Below, one piece after another: positions 48,863 to 60,486 of a stretch of 64,000 nt of DNA. Below the pieces are notes generated by a model. That model had not been told where the DNA came from and searched no databases. It saw only the letters and a program-made list of their open reading frames with translations. The stretch is from Trifolium pratense. Its lineage: Eukaryota; Streptophyta; Magnoliopsida; Fabales; Fabaceae. The position numbers and the translations under genes were made by a program. The stretch lies in the NCBI RefSeq assembly GCF_020283565.1, contig NC_060059.1, positions 50,473,157 to 50,537,156 of the forward strand. Direction: 5' to 3'. How positions within the stretch are numbered: the first letter of the stretch is position 1; each line of letters opens with the position of its first letter.

Positions 48863-48980
48863 GTTTTGGAAGAAGATTTTCTAGGCAAATGGAAAGTTTG
48901 AATCTTTTGGGTCCCTAATTTTCCTCCATATATTGACCTACATATCACAATTTTGAAGTTTAGACTCAATATTAATCGAA

Positions 48981-51344
48981 ATGGTGACATGTTTGTCAAC
49001 AAATTTTGTACATTCTAATGCTAGAAATTCAGATGTGTTGAATGTAGTTAGAGGAAGAACATTAGCAGAGAGTTTCCCTAGGAGAGTTAATTTGGTGAAG
49101 TTTTTTGACGGCAAGAATGGATTTTCGTGCGGTTTAAGAAAGTTAGGTTTAGTTCAAATCAAGTGTTCATCTAATTCTCATAATGCGAGTTCATATAATA
49201 GCAAAGATCCTTTTCTACATCTACATCCCGAGGTTTCGTTGCTTCGAGGAGAGGCAAGTAGCACGGTGAATATTCCAAGAAAGGATAGTTTTGGTGAGGA
49301 TTTAACTGAGAGCTTAGAATCTATATCTAGTCAATGTAATTACAATCAGGCAAAGATCAAAGTTATTGGTGTTGGAGGTGGTGGATCAAATGCTGTCAAT
49401 CGCATGATAGAGAGTTCGATGCACGGAGTTGAGTTTTGGATTGTTAATACTGATGTACAAGCCATGAGAATGTCGCCTGTGTTTCCTGAGAACCGTCTGC
49501 AAATTGGTCTGGAACTTACTCGAGGTCTTGGAGCTGGTGGTAACCCTGAGACTGGAATGAATGCTGGTAAAGAAAGTAAAGAATCAATTGAAGAGGCTGT
49601 TTATGGAGCTGATATGGTCTTTGTTACAGTATGTTCAACTACTTTTCTTCAATTATAGTTTCTGCAAATTGAATTACATTATGAATTTTCTTAGTATTAC
49701 GCCATCATTGCAAATGCCAGTATATATGTTAAGGGATCAACTCTGCAAAACATTGATGTCAAATAGAGCTCTTTGAGCTAGAAGCGTGGCACAATGATGT
49801 CAAATAGTGGGCTATAGTGTAACTAAAATTTTAACAAACTGTTATTGTTCTACAATATGCGATTTAGTACAAAGTGTTGTCAAACAGCGGCTATAGCCTA
49901 TAGTGTTGTAGCTTAGCAGAATTTGAATAAACTGCTATTTTCAGCGATTGGCGATTGACAACAGTAGAAGCTTGGATCAAACTCCTAACATGGCAACTTA
50001 TTCATACAGGCACTGCTAGCATGTGAAGGATCAACTCTTTTAAATGTTTTAGCTGCTGTTGAAGACTTATTAATGACTTTTATATATTATAAGGCAATAC
50101 CTCATTAAACAAACAGTAGGGCCAAGGTCGTCAAATGCTAAGAAATTCTTAATAAAAATTTGTCTTTAAGGTAATAAGTTAATCTTGGTTAGTACACTCT
50201 GATATCAAATACAAATATGCTCATTTGTGATGTTTCTTTTAATAATATAGGAGGAAATTTATTGAATAATTTAAAGTTATTTACTGTTCTGCTTTTTCGT
50301 AAGTGTCCATTTAAGACAAGGGATCGGTAGTTCTCGATATTTTAAAAACCTTTATGAATGTAAGGCCCGTTTACTTTTAGAAAATATTTTCAGTTTTCAT
50401 TTTCTAAAATATATATTGGGACTCTAAGTATGGATCTCCGGATGGGTGGATACTAGTGCAAAACATCAATAGTTTATGGGTCCGTTTAGCTTGGACCCGT
50501 TGAAGAATTGGTGTATAATGGACCAATTTTTTTCCACCCTTAGATTTGACCATCCACCAACTCTTATCATAGTTCATCCGCACTAAATTTAGGGCCTGTT
50601 TGGAATAGCTTATTTTTGAGCTTATGCACAACAACTTATGCAAATAAATAAGTTTTTATGTTAATTTATAAGTTTCCACTAACGAAAACTGTATTTTTAT
50701 AAACTATTTTTTTCATAAACTACGTTAACAAACTTATACATAAAAACTTATTTATTTGCATAAGTTGTTTAGCATAAGCTCAAAAGTAAGCTATTCCAAA
50801 CGGGCCCTTAACCCATCTATTCTCTCTCATTGCAATTTCTGTCTCTCGTTTACTTTCTCTTTCAAAGTTGTTTTCTCCCTACTACTACCACTACTACTAC
50901 TACTGCTGCTACTACTGCATCCCAATGTAATAGAAACACCATTTGCAAGACTGAAGCAAGTTCCATCTTTTCTTTTTTACAATGACAAACCTCAAAACCC
51001 AAATAAAAGCCTACCATGACCAAACATGTAAGCCAAAACAAAAACAAAAAAGCTACAAAAAATAGAGAAACAACCCCCTTGAGCCGTGCAACCTTGAGTT
51101 TGTCACTTGAATCCAAACACCATAGTCACTAATAACATCACACCTATGATTAAAAATTCAATGTGTATGCTGTTTGTTTTTCAATATTATTTCATCTAAT
51201 TTGGTTTTTTATTTGATTAGTTAGTTTAAGACTTCTAAACTTTTGGTAAAAAGAGGTTTTTGTCTTGTAATTTTGAAATCCAACAAGTTTTTGAAGAGTG
51301 AAGACATTGCTTGTGTACAAATGAGTTTAAAAGAGAAAAGGAAC

Positions 51345-51390
<46 letters not shown>

Positions 51391-54300
51391 TGAAGGAGAT
51401 AGAGTTAATAAATTAGCTAGATTTGGTGTTTCTAGACCACGATAAGATTTTGTGAGATGATATAATCTGACAGTGGAAAAGAGTGGTCCATTTTGGACCA
51501 ATTTTATCATGGGTCCATTTTATACTGACCCGTAGTTTATTAGCTTTAAATTGGGAGGTTTCTATAATGCATATCTATCGCGAAGCTAACACCTTTGCAG
51601 ATGCTTTTGCTAATTTGGCGTGTGTTAATGACAATGACATGGTTGTTTATGAGAGTTCTCCTCCTCAAGCTAGTAGCTGTTTTCAAGCTTATAATCCAAT
51701 TATAATCTTTTCTATAATGCATATATTCGTTTTAATTTGTTAATAAGGAGATGAAATATTCATGTAGGGAACATTTGTACTAGAGAAAAGATAGAAGGGA
51801 AGCTAGGGAGAATGCATTTTTTGAAACAATGAAAACGGTGTCTTTCATTTTCAAAATGGTGAGGAAAGTATTGAATATGTTCTTTTGTGTTTATTAGTTG
51901 GAGTGAAGATAAAAACAAGAAATATGGGAAGTAAACATCTGATAGAGACCCGAGTGTAACTTCCAACTTAAGTAATATTTTTTCAGCATGTGACAATATT
52001 CAATTTGAGATAAAACAGGTGGTTATAATGTCATATGATTGGATACAAATCATATAGTATTAATTAAATAGCATAGTATAACAAACAGTCCATATCAAGA
52101 TAATATTATTAAATTTATAATTGCCAAATGGCTAACTGATAGTGACAAAATCTGGATTGACATAACTGATAGTGATACTTATTGAATTAATAAAAGCTAC
52201 ATCTGGAATGACATAAGAGAAAACATGGCAGTGAAAACCCTGATAGTGTTAAATGAAAAGAATTGAAAAACATAAATCACTATCAAGTAGTCCTAGGTTT
52301 ATTCCTTTTCAATCTTAGACTTTCATCAGAATTTGCTTTGACGCATAATCAGGGTCAAGCTCTCTTGATCTCTTATTATTAGGGGTCTCCTCTGCATTAG
52401 CATCCAGGTCCACAACACAGACCGATAGACTCATAGAGCCAGTTTCAAAATCAGGGGAAGCTTCAGAAAACCTTTGTAGAAGGTCCTGTAATACAAATAG
52501 TTTCCTTTTTTAGTTTTATAATCTTTGAATTGAGTTTATAATAAGATGCCAATGAGTAAAGTGTTTATATTATAATACGTTGCAAATACATGTGCCACAT
52601 CTGCGACACCAGAATCAACTACAACAGCTTTGCCCTTATCAAGTGGATCTAGCTTTTCAGAATCCTATTTGCAAATCATTAGACATTAGTGACATCCAAA
52701 GCTAGTTCATGTATTAAAGTTGGTTTTGATTTACAATAAGGAATGGTTTAAAAGACTTATGACATTAGTTGTTGACTCTTTAAACTTCTTAAGCATAAAA
52801 TCATCACCAGTAACTTTTTTAACCTTGTATGATGGCTGAAATATGCCACCATTTTCACTGTCAACTTCAACTTTAAAAAGAAAACTCTGGCCTTTTAAGT
52901 TAGCAATTGGCTTTGGCAGAGTACCTTCATTTGGATCTTAAAATATACAAAACATGAGTTAATCTAAATCAGTAATATGTAATGTTAAATTAGACTCATT
53001 GAATTAGGTTATATATTATATAGACACATTACCTAATTGAGAGACTCCATAAGATCAACACAAGACTTGTTAAGCAACACAATAACATCCTGGTCAAACA
53101 GTACAAAGGTGGCCCGTTCTTGTCTCATCTTTAACTTCCAACGTATTATAATATAAAAACACATTGGCATCTTATTATAAACTAAATTCAAAGGTTATAA
53201 AACTAAAAAAACTATTTATATTACAAGACCTTCTACAAAGGTTTTATGAAGCTTCCCCTGATTTTGAAACCGGCTCTACGAGTCAATCGGTCGGTGTTGT
53301 GGACTTTGGATGCTGATGCGGAGGAGACCCCTGATAATAAGAGATCAAAAGAGCTTGACCCTGATTCTGCATCAAAGCAAATTCTAAAAAAAAGTCAAGA
53401 TTGAAAAGGAATAAACCTAGGACTACTTGATAGTGATTTATGTTTTTTTAATTCTTTTCATTTAGCACTATTAGGGTTTTCTCTTATGTCATTCCAGATG
53501 TTCTTTTTATTGATTCAATAAGTATCACTATGAGTTATGTCAGATGTTGGTTTTATTAATTCAATAAGTATCACTATCAGTTAGCCATTGGGCAATTATA
53601 AATTTAATAATATAGCGGGATAGCGTAGCGGCAGACCCCTCCCCGCTATGCTACAGGTCCGCTTTCCGCTATATAGAAAAGCGGAAATAGCAGCCACTAT
53701 TTGCAGGTGAATAGCGTATTCGTAGCGGATCCATAGTGTTATTTGGCCGCTATTGCCTTTTGGGGGGAAAAAATTGATGAGAACCCTAATTTTTGGAAAT
53801 TGGAAATAAATCATAAAGTTAGGGGTATTTTAGGCTTTTCCGCACCCCATTAGTGCCCTAAGTTCTCATATCAGGTGATTACTTTTCTCTGTGCGCCATT
53901 TCTTCTTTCAATGTTTCTCAAATTCTTCAACGTTCTTCTCCTCTTCTCCTTCAATGCTCGCTTTGAAAGTATGATTTTACATACTTTTAGAACTTGTCAT
54001 TAATGGCTTGTCATTTTGTTTACTTTTAGAACTTTCTTATGCTTTATTTTGATGGGATGTCATTTTGAGTACTTCTAGAACTTGATGGAATGTTATTTAG
54101 TCTTTTGTTTAGAACCTATTTTGATGGTAAATGACAATATTTAGATAATATATAAGTATGAAAGTCCCTTTAATTTTGTGTATTTTTCTATTTTGTAGTA
54201 TTTATGTATGTTGTTGGAATTTATGTTTAATTTGTACATGGATTTTTGGATTCACAATAGCGGTCATCCCGCTACCCACTATAGCATTTTTTTGGGTCGG

Positions 54301-57210
54301 CGCTACGCACCACTATCTGAGATTAACAATATAGCAATAAACACATTGTTTCATATAGTTGCATTTCCAGGTTCTAACAATGTGCCCTAAACTTTTCAAA
54401 ATTTGGAACCAACGTGCTACCGTTTCTTTTAAATTGTTCTTTATCAGTACCTTTTTCTAAACATGAAAATTAAAAATTAACTTTTGCAGGCTGGAATGGG
54501 AGGTGGAACCGGCACAGGTGGTGCTCCAATTATTGCCGGTGTTGCAAAATCAATGGGTATACTAACTGTTGGGATTGTCACCACCCCTTTTTCATTTGAA
54601 GGACGGAAGAGAGCCATTCAAGCACAAGAAGGAATTACAGCTTTAAGAGATAATGTCGATACTCTAATAGTTATTCCAAATGACAAGCTATTAACTGCTG
54701 TTTCGCAATCAACCCCTGTAACTGAAGCATTCAATCTTGCTGATGATATTCTTAGACAGGGTGTTCGTGGCATATCTGATATTGTTACTGTATGATATAT
54801 TATTGATTTATTTCCTGTAAAGTTGATGTTATCTTTCTGTAAAATGTAAAGTGGATAATGTTCATTGATATTACTAATTGAATGCAGATACCAGGGTTGG
54901 TAAATGTTGATTTTGCTGATGTTCGATCTATAATGGCCAATGCTGGTTCTTCACTGATGGGTATAGGAACGGCAACTGGTATGTGTGGAAAATGAAAATG
55001 ATTTAATGCTGTTTAGACTTTAGACTTCAACTTTTGCCAAATCTACACCGCCTTTTGTTTTTAATTTTTCTAATATTAAAGTGTAATTAAGCCTCGTTTC
55101 TGCCATTGTTGATTCAGGATTATGAGCATATTTTAATTTTTGAACTACATATATTGAAATTTATCTTATGCGATTTTTTTGTGTTGAAGGGAAAACAAGG
55201 GCAAGAGACGCTGCATTAAATGCTATCCAGTCACCTTTACTAGATATTGGTATAGAGAGAGCTACTGGAATTGTATGGAACATAACTGGTGGGACTGATC
55301 TGACCTTGTTTGAGGTAACTGCCTATCCTTCTGGATCTTGTGCTTTAATCCTTGCTAAGTATACTGTATACGTTTCAGCTGTGCCCATGATGTTCTCTTT
55401 TTTCCCTATTCTTTGGTGGTGTTATTTGTTGGCTTCCTTTTTCCCTCCGCTACTTTGAAATTTGAATCGTCTAAGTGCTTAGGGAAGTTGCTAAATATAT
55501 GTTTGAAGTAGGGGTGGGCATGGTTTCGGTTCGGGAGGAAAACCGAACTGTTTTCAAAATTCATAGTAACCGAAGTGTTAAAATGGTTCGGTTCTATGGT
55601 TCCAAACCGAACAATAACTAACTTTTAAAAAATTAAAATTTACTATTCCGAACTGAATTAATTTTTTTAACCGTATTGTTATTATTAGTACCATTGAAAA
55701 AAATATAAAAAACCAAACCAAATTGAATATTAGGACTTTTAAAAAACGAAAACCGATCCGAACCATTAAAGCGAACCGAACTGTTTCTGTTCAGTTTCCA
55801 AACTATTATATATGGTTCAGTTTTTTTTGGTTCGGTTTGATTTGGCGGTTCGTTTTTTTTTTTTTTTTTTGCCCACCCCTAGTTTGAGGCATTGCGATTG
55901 ATGATCTGCTGTCTATTGAATTCATCATGCTCCTGCAGGCTCGCTATGAATGATACCTCTTTTGTATGCTATGAATTTTAATATAATCATTTACAGGTAA
56001 ATGCTGCTGCAGAGGTTATTTATGACCTTGTGGACCCTAGTGCTAATTTGATTTTTGGAGCAGTAATAGATCCATCACTCACCGGTCAAGTAAGTTAAAC
56101 CATGTAATCTTTAACTTTTTTTTTGCTGACAGCAATCTTTAACATTAATCATAAGAAGTCATGCATGATATACTATCATATATGAATTGTGCAGCTTACA
56201 GCACTTCAGTTTATCGTATTGTATCCCTATTAGGGGAAGCAGATACACGGCAACCATTCCTAGATATAAAAGTGTGTAGCAATGAACATCTTCTATCCTT
56301 AAGAAATTCGTAAATGGTTCGAAAATGCTTTCGTTTGTACTAGTAAAAGTAGTAGACCAGTAGGTATCTTGCTTGATGAGCTAAGGGGCATTGAAGGAGA
56401 TATAAACAGGAGGTCTGAAAACCAACATAATCACTAACTTAATAACATTTGCATAAAAAAGAAACTAAAATCTTCTAGGACAACCCTCTCATTGTGTTGT
56501 GTTAATATTGTTAAAGAATGAGTAGTAGCTTTTAAAAAATAATCCAAAAAATTTGACCACAAATATCAAGTCCCCAATGGAAATAGAGAATGTCCTTTTA
56601 TCACATTATGGACACAAAACACAAGTAATATTCAAAGAAATAGACTAAAAGGAAAAAAAAAAACGCTTATCTTATAAGTGCTTATGTATAAGCTATTTTT
56701 ATAATAAAAAGAGAAAATAAAGTCAAACTGCTTTCATATAAGCACTTACATCATCAGTTGTTTCTATAAGCATTTCCTAACCGTCAAAAGTGCTGCTTAT
56801 GCCGGTAAATAAGTCAATTCAAAAAGACCTTAACTCTTGCATTGTTAACTTGCCCTGTGATATTTTGTGCTGAATACTAGTATATATAATATGATCATCG
56901 GCATGGTGAGCTATGTCATTTGGTTTCATTTAGGTAAGCATAACATTAATTGCAACCGGCTTCAAGCGTCAAGAGGAAGATGAAGAGAGGCCCCTACAGG
57001 TATAATTCAAATCTCTCCCTCTATCCCTTTCCATGTCATGCTAACTCATAGTTTTTGTTAATGTTCTAAACACAGACCAGTCAGCTCACTCAAGGAGATA
57101 CAGTCATCGGTTTCAATCGTCGATCTTCCACTTTCTCTGATGATGGTAGTTTGTTTGAGATCCCTGATTTCTTAAAGAAGAAAGGACGCTCACGCTATCC
57201 GAGGGTTTAA
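48981..57210 (+). CDS. FTSZ2: plastid division protein FtsZ2
   Basis: Seven coding exons (48981-49628, 54490-54789, 54888-54978, 55190-55314, 55997-56089, 56934-56999, 57076-57210) encode 485 residues with consistent phases. The N-terminal ~120 residues are Ser/Arg-rich and act as chloroplast transit peptide plus variable region. The GTPase domain follows, with [12 protein letters not shown] (131-142) and the tubulin signature GGGTGTG (220-226) right after intron 1. The C-terminus has [16 protein letters not shown], the FtsZ2-specific core motif that binds ARC6. FtsZ2 co-assembles with FtsZ1 into the stromal Z-ring that divides chloroplasts. Intron 1 is unusually long (4,861 bp) and TE-laden; introns 4 and 5 also carry repeats. 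The frame is intact. Confidence 0.97.
50592..50807. mobile_element. PIF/Harbinger (Tourist)-type MITE in FtsZ2 intron 1
   Basis: 216 bp, ends GGGCCTGTTTGGAATAGCTT and its inverse, flanked by TTA (50589-50591, 50808-50810). The 3-bp TTA target is typical of this superfamily. Confidence 0.8.
51345..51387. repeat. (GA)n microsatellite
   Basis: About 20 GA units in FtsZ2 intron 1. Confidence 0.95.
51540..51700 (+). pseudogene. retroelement RNase H-like fragment in FtsZ2 intron 1
   Basis: The frame reads [21 protein letters not shown], matching the C-terminal end of the RNase H-like (RVT_3) domain found in plant LINEs and related proteins. Only about 50 residues remain. Confidence 0.65.
52103..53613. 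repeat. large inverted repeat (hairpin) in FtsZ2 intron 1
   Basis: Left arm about 52103-52495, right arm about 53222-53613, spacer about 725 bp. The ends ATATTATTAAATTTATAATT and its complement match well. Each arm contains the 3' end of the RPA1-like fragment described separately, so it arose by inverted duplication or as a long-TIR element. Confidence 0.8.
52290..53150 (-). pseudogene. replication protein A1 (RPA70)-like gene fragment
   Basis: Minus-strand pieces in order: [20 protein letters not shown] with [17 protein letters not shown] (about 53145-53040); [28 protein letters not shown] and a [11 protein letters not shown] stretch (about 52940-52800); [18 protein letters not shown] (about 52665-52590); and an acidic C-terminal tail with [10 protein letters not shown] (about 52490-52310). 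This is the OB-fold C-terminal part of plant RPA1-like proteins, which plant Helitrons also encode. A stop follows MESLN and the N-terminal two thirds are absent, so it is a captured, dead fragment. Confidence 0.7.
53600..54345. repeat. dispersed TAGCGG-rich repeat fragments
   Basis: Segments such as ATAGCGGGATAGCGTAGCGG (53610-53760) and AATAGCGGTCATCCCGCTAC (54257-54345) are partly complementary. Similar 'GCGGCTATAGCC' text occurs at 49780-49960. They look like ends of a decayed MITE. Confidence 0.4.
55509..55881. mobile_element. hAT-type MITE in FtsZ2 intron 4
   Basis: 373 bp, ends TAGGGGTGGGC/GCCCACCCCTA; flanks GTTTGAAG and GTTTGAGG form an 8-bp target duplication with one change. Subterminal GGTTCGGTT motifs as in 21162-21858. 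Confidence 0.85.
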
Positions 57211-57359
57211 TACTCTTCTTCCCAATGCTCTGCATTTCTTCAACAATGCATCAATTTTTTTACTTTAGGGATTATAAATAACATTGGTCTAGGTGTTACA
57301 TTCCTATTTTTATCCTTTTACTCGAGTTCTTGTTCATATAGTTTCGGTTTGTTTATTTA

Positions 57360-57523
57360 TTTATTTTATTTTTTTGGTTTTCACCACCAGTTTAATCTGG
57401 TTCGGGGGTCAGTTCTGGCATCAAGTGGTTCCAGCCCCCTCCCGATCGCAGTTGCGGGGGATCAAACTGCGGTCCTCCCTACCAAGTTCAGCGCCAATCA
57501 CCACTGAACCAACTAAGGATTGG
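57360..57523 (-). mobile_element. SINE with 21-bp target-site duplication
   Basis: Read on the minus strand: head ACCAATCCTTAGTTGGTTCA with box A-like GGTTCAGTGGTGATTGG, box B-like AGTTTGATCCC, and an A-rich 3' tail at 57360-57380. Identical 21-bp direct repeats, beginning TAGTTTCGGTTTG, flank it at 57339-57359 and 57524-57544. It lies about 150 bp after the FtsZ2 stop, probably in its 3' UTR. Confidence 0.88.
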
Positions 57524-57811
57524 TAGTTTCGGTTTGTTTATTTAGATTTGTACTAGTTATTTGAAAAATTGCAGATTTTATGATTTTCTTGGCATGTTTG
57601 AATAAGTTAATTAGCTTGTATTCTTGTATAGGTAAATATTTCTTAATGTTCAGAGATTGTTATTATAATTCTTTGGCCTGTTTCATCAATATTTTTGCTT
57701 ATGGACAAAAAAGCTGTTGTGCATGTAGATTATTATAATCTGTTATAAGTTTTTTTTTTTTTTTTTTTTGTGAATAATAATAACTCAAATGACATCTGAA
57801 ACATATACTAA

Positions 57812-58031
57812 GGGTCCGTTTGACCCAGCTTTTTTAGAGCTTATGCAAACAACTTATGCAATATAAATTAAGTTTTATGCTATTTTATAAGTTCATACTA
57901 GTGAAAATTGTAATTTTATAAGCTATTTTATCATAAACTACCTTGACAAAATTATAATAGTATATAAAAATTGCATAAGTTGTTTGCATAAGCTTTAAAT
58001 AAGAGGAAAAAAAGGCAGGTCAAATAATACC
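57812..58031. mobile_element. PIF/Harbinger (Tourist)-type MITE
   Basis: 220 bp with ends GGGTCCGTTTGACC and GGTCAAATAATACC, flanked by TAA (57809-57811, 58032-58034). Subterminal GCTTATGCAAACAACTTATG motifs relate it to 50592-50807. Confidence 0.75.
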
Positions 58032-58255
58032 TAAATAAAAAATTTATAAGCTCTTTAAACTTAAGTCTGCTTACCAATTATAGGCTCCTTATTTTTTCAG
58101 GATACCATCTCCTTCCTATTTTCATCCCATCCTCATATTATAGAATCAATTTGAAAAGATTTCTGTTGAAGCACTTGTTGGAAAAAAAATATTTACAAAT
58201 CTTGCAATAATTATTAGTTTTTTAAACATCAGGTATAAAAGTTAAAATTAATGGT

Positions 58256-58541
58256 AAATTCTAATATGGACCACTTCATCATGTGGTCCATGGTGGACCA
58301 GTCGTAAATAGCATTATAACGAATATGAATTTTACAAAATCCACCGTTGGATTGAAAGTTTATATCATATAGATCATCCATAGAAAAATTTAGAAAAATT
58401 GAAAATTATTTGATATGTTATTGAGACACATCAAAATTAACGGTTTATTAAATACAGTAAATTTCATAAAATTCATATTCTGTAGATCACTTGTCCACAG
58501 TGGACTACTTGTGAAGGTGGTCCACCGTAGCATTTGCCTAA
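58256..58541. mobile_element. foldback MITE, family A
   Basis: Ends with ATATGGACCACTTC... and ...GGTGGTCCACCGTAGCATT, inner ACGAATATGAATTTTAC and GATTGAAAGTTTATATCATA as in 35030-35400. Confidence 0.6.
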
Positions 58542-59560
58542 AATTAACTCATGTATTTCAAAAAAATTAACTCTGTTCCATAATAAATGATCCAGATTGA
58601 ATAAAAAAAATTCTCAAAATTGTATAACCTTTTTTTTGCAAGTGAAGAACCATAAAACACTATCGACTATTGACGGCATTCTTTAAAAGTTCACAATCTT
58701 TTTTGTTTAGTCAAAGACATTTTTGTTTGGTGTTGCTCGATACACATATGTCTGTGTATGTCAAAAAAAAACTCATGAAAACATTGTTTTAGCTGCAAAA
58801 ACAAATCACTAAGTGTTATTTTTAAGAAGATCACTAATGTGTTATTTTTAAGAAGATCACTAATGTGCTTATAAAAAAAAAATCACTAATACCTTTTGGA
58901 GAAGAATTATGAGTCAACAAAACCATGTGTAGACGTTAATGAAAATTTTTAGAAGCTCATGAAGATGACTAGTCAAAATCACTTTCACGATGTTTAGTGA
59001 TTGATCACCACAAACACAAAGTGTTTGAAATTTGTAACAATGCTCAGCCACCAATTGATTGAGGAAACATCCATGTAACTTCGTTGACGTAGGCAGGTCC
59101 TTCGAGGAAACATACATTCACTATTCACGTGTAGTGTATTTTGTGTGTGTGAACCATATAATATCTTTTGTGCGCGCAGTTGTTGAGTCTAATATTTTAA
59201 GTTGGATAGACCATAATGAACGACAAAAATTTTCCGTAAGAGATTTAACACTTGTGTTTTTGGAACTAATTAAGAGAGAAGAAATTCTTACCATCTCAAT
59301 TATATTTTGGTAGTGCACCTTCAACCCAGTGACATACTCCCGTAGGAGCTAATAACCATAAAAATACTCATTGTAGCTACTTGCTGCATCACCATATTGT
59401 TCTCCACATTGAGTATATAACTTAAATACGGTCTTCATGGAACTAATAATAATAAATTAATAATTTCCAAAATGAAAAATGCTTAAGATCAATGATAATT
59501 TTTTCAGTAAGTAATTTCTTTTCAAAAGAAATAAATATTACTCACTGTATCTCATTATAA

Positions 59561-59562
<2 letters not shown>
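58542..59562. other. intergenic spacer, no gene seen
   Basis: Several short open frames without recognisable motifs (for example 59059-59313). It ends in a (TA)n tract where the virus-like insert begins. Confidence 0.4.
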
Positions 59563-59648
<86 letters not shown>

Positions 59649-60486
59649 CTTCCTTAAAAACATTAAAGGCTTCCTGAGCGAAGTCTGGTAATATTTCCAC
59701 AATCGGACCAACGGTGTAAAACCATTCTACGAACCAATTTGGAAAACTAATTGATATATTTTTGTTAAACCATATAAACCAAGTATGATTAAAAGGCTCA
59801 ATATCCAAAAAATGATACCAAGCTTTTATATAATCAAAATAATTGTAACATTGCGGGACAAAAGTCCTGCTAAAAGTTTTTTCTTTGTAAGGAGGCTGAC
59901 TCCAGTCGGTTGGAGATAAAACTTTATTAATTTTGAATTTAGAAAAGGTAATTTTGTTTGAGTCTTTTGGGTCATAATGATGGGTTAAAGTTATAGAGTC
60001 TGTATCTATTAGAATAAATTCGTAATATTTTCTTGTTTTGAAAAGATTTGAATCTTCTGGTAAATAGAAGAATCCAGGGGGTAATATTTTTGACACTATT
60101 TGAAGTAATGAGGAATTTGCTGGGCAATAGGAAGGTTCTAATGGTAGAATTGGTGTAATCTGTTTTTTAGTAACGAAAGAGGATTTTGGAGTAGTTTCAG
60201 GGGGAGAGTAATAAGCTAATTTAGATGGTCGTAGTTTTTGAGGAGAAGGACTAGCAAGCTGGGCAGAAAAGTGTAATGGGGAAATTAGGCAAGGCCTAAT
60301 TCCTGGTTGAGGACTAATTTTTGAGGTAATGGATTGGGGACTAGACATAATTTTATTCAAATAAGAAGGTGACCCTAAGGTTAAAGTTTTATTTGACGAG
60401 GATGATGAAGATCCTAAAACTAATTCTTTATTGGTTACCTTCGGAGGTCCATAATTATCTCGAGGATCTGATTTCTCTTTACTCAT
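59542..60486 (-). CDS. endogenous caulimovirid ORF 2, unknown function, 3'-truncated
   Basis: ATG at 60486 overlaps the end of the polyprotein frame by 8 nt (ATGAGTAA), a layout suited to coupled termination-reinitiation. About 280 viral codons: a Ser/Pro-rich N-terminal third (about 1-110), then a more hydrophobic, aromatic-rich region (YNYFDYIKAWYHFLDIEPFN; WFIWFNKN; FVEWFYTVGP). No known enzymatic motif is seen. Florendoviruses have an ORF of unknown function at this place, which supports the assignment. The viral frame ends where it meets the TA repeat at about 59647; the remaining codons are host microsatellite. Confidence 0.75.
59563..59647. repeat. (TA)n microsatellite, left border of the virus-like insert
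   Basis: About 42 uninterrupted TA units. Viral ORF 2 runs directly into it, so its open frame continues as a Tyr-Ile repeat that is not viral protein. Confidence 0.95.

Noticed and set aside
59542..59647. C-terminal Tyr-Ile repeat of viral ORF 2, and the matching N-terminal repeat of the polyprotein frame
   Set aside because: These are host TA microsatellites that happen to stay in frame, not viral protein.
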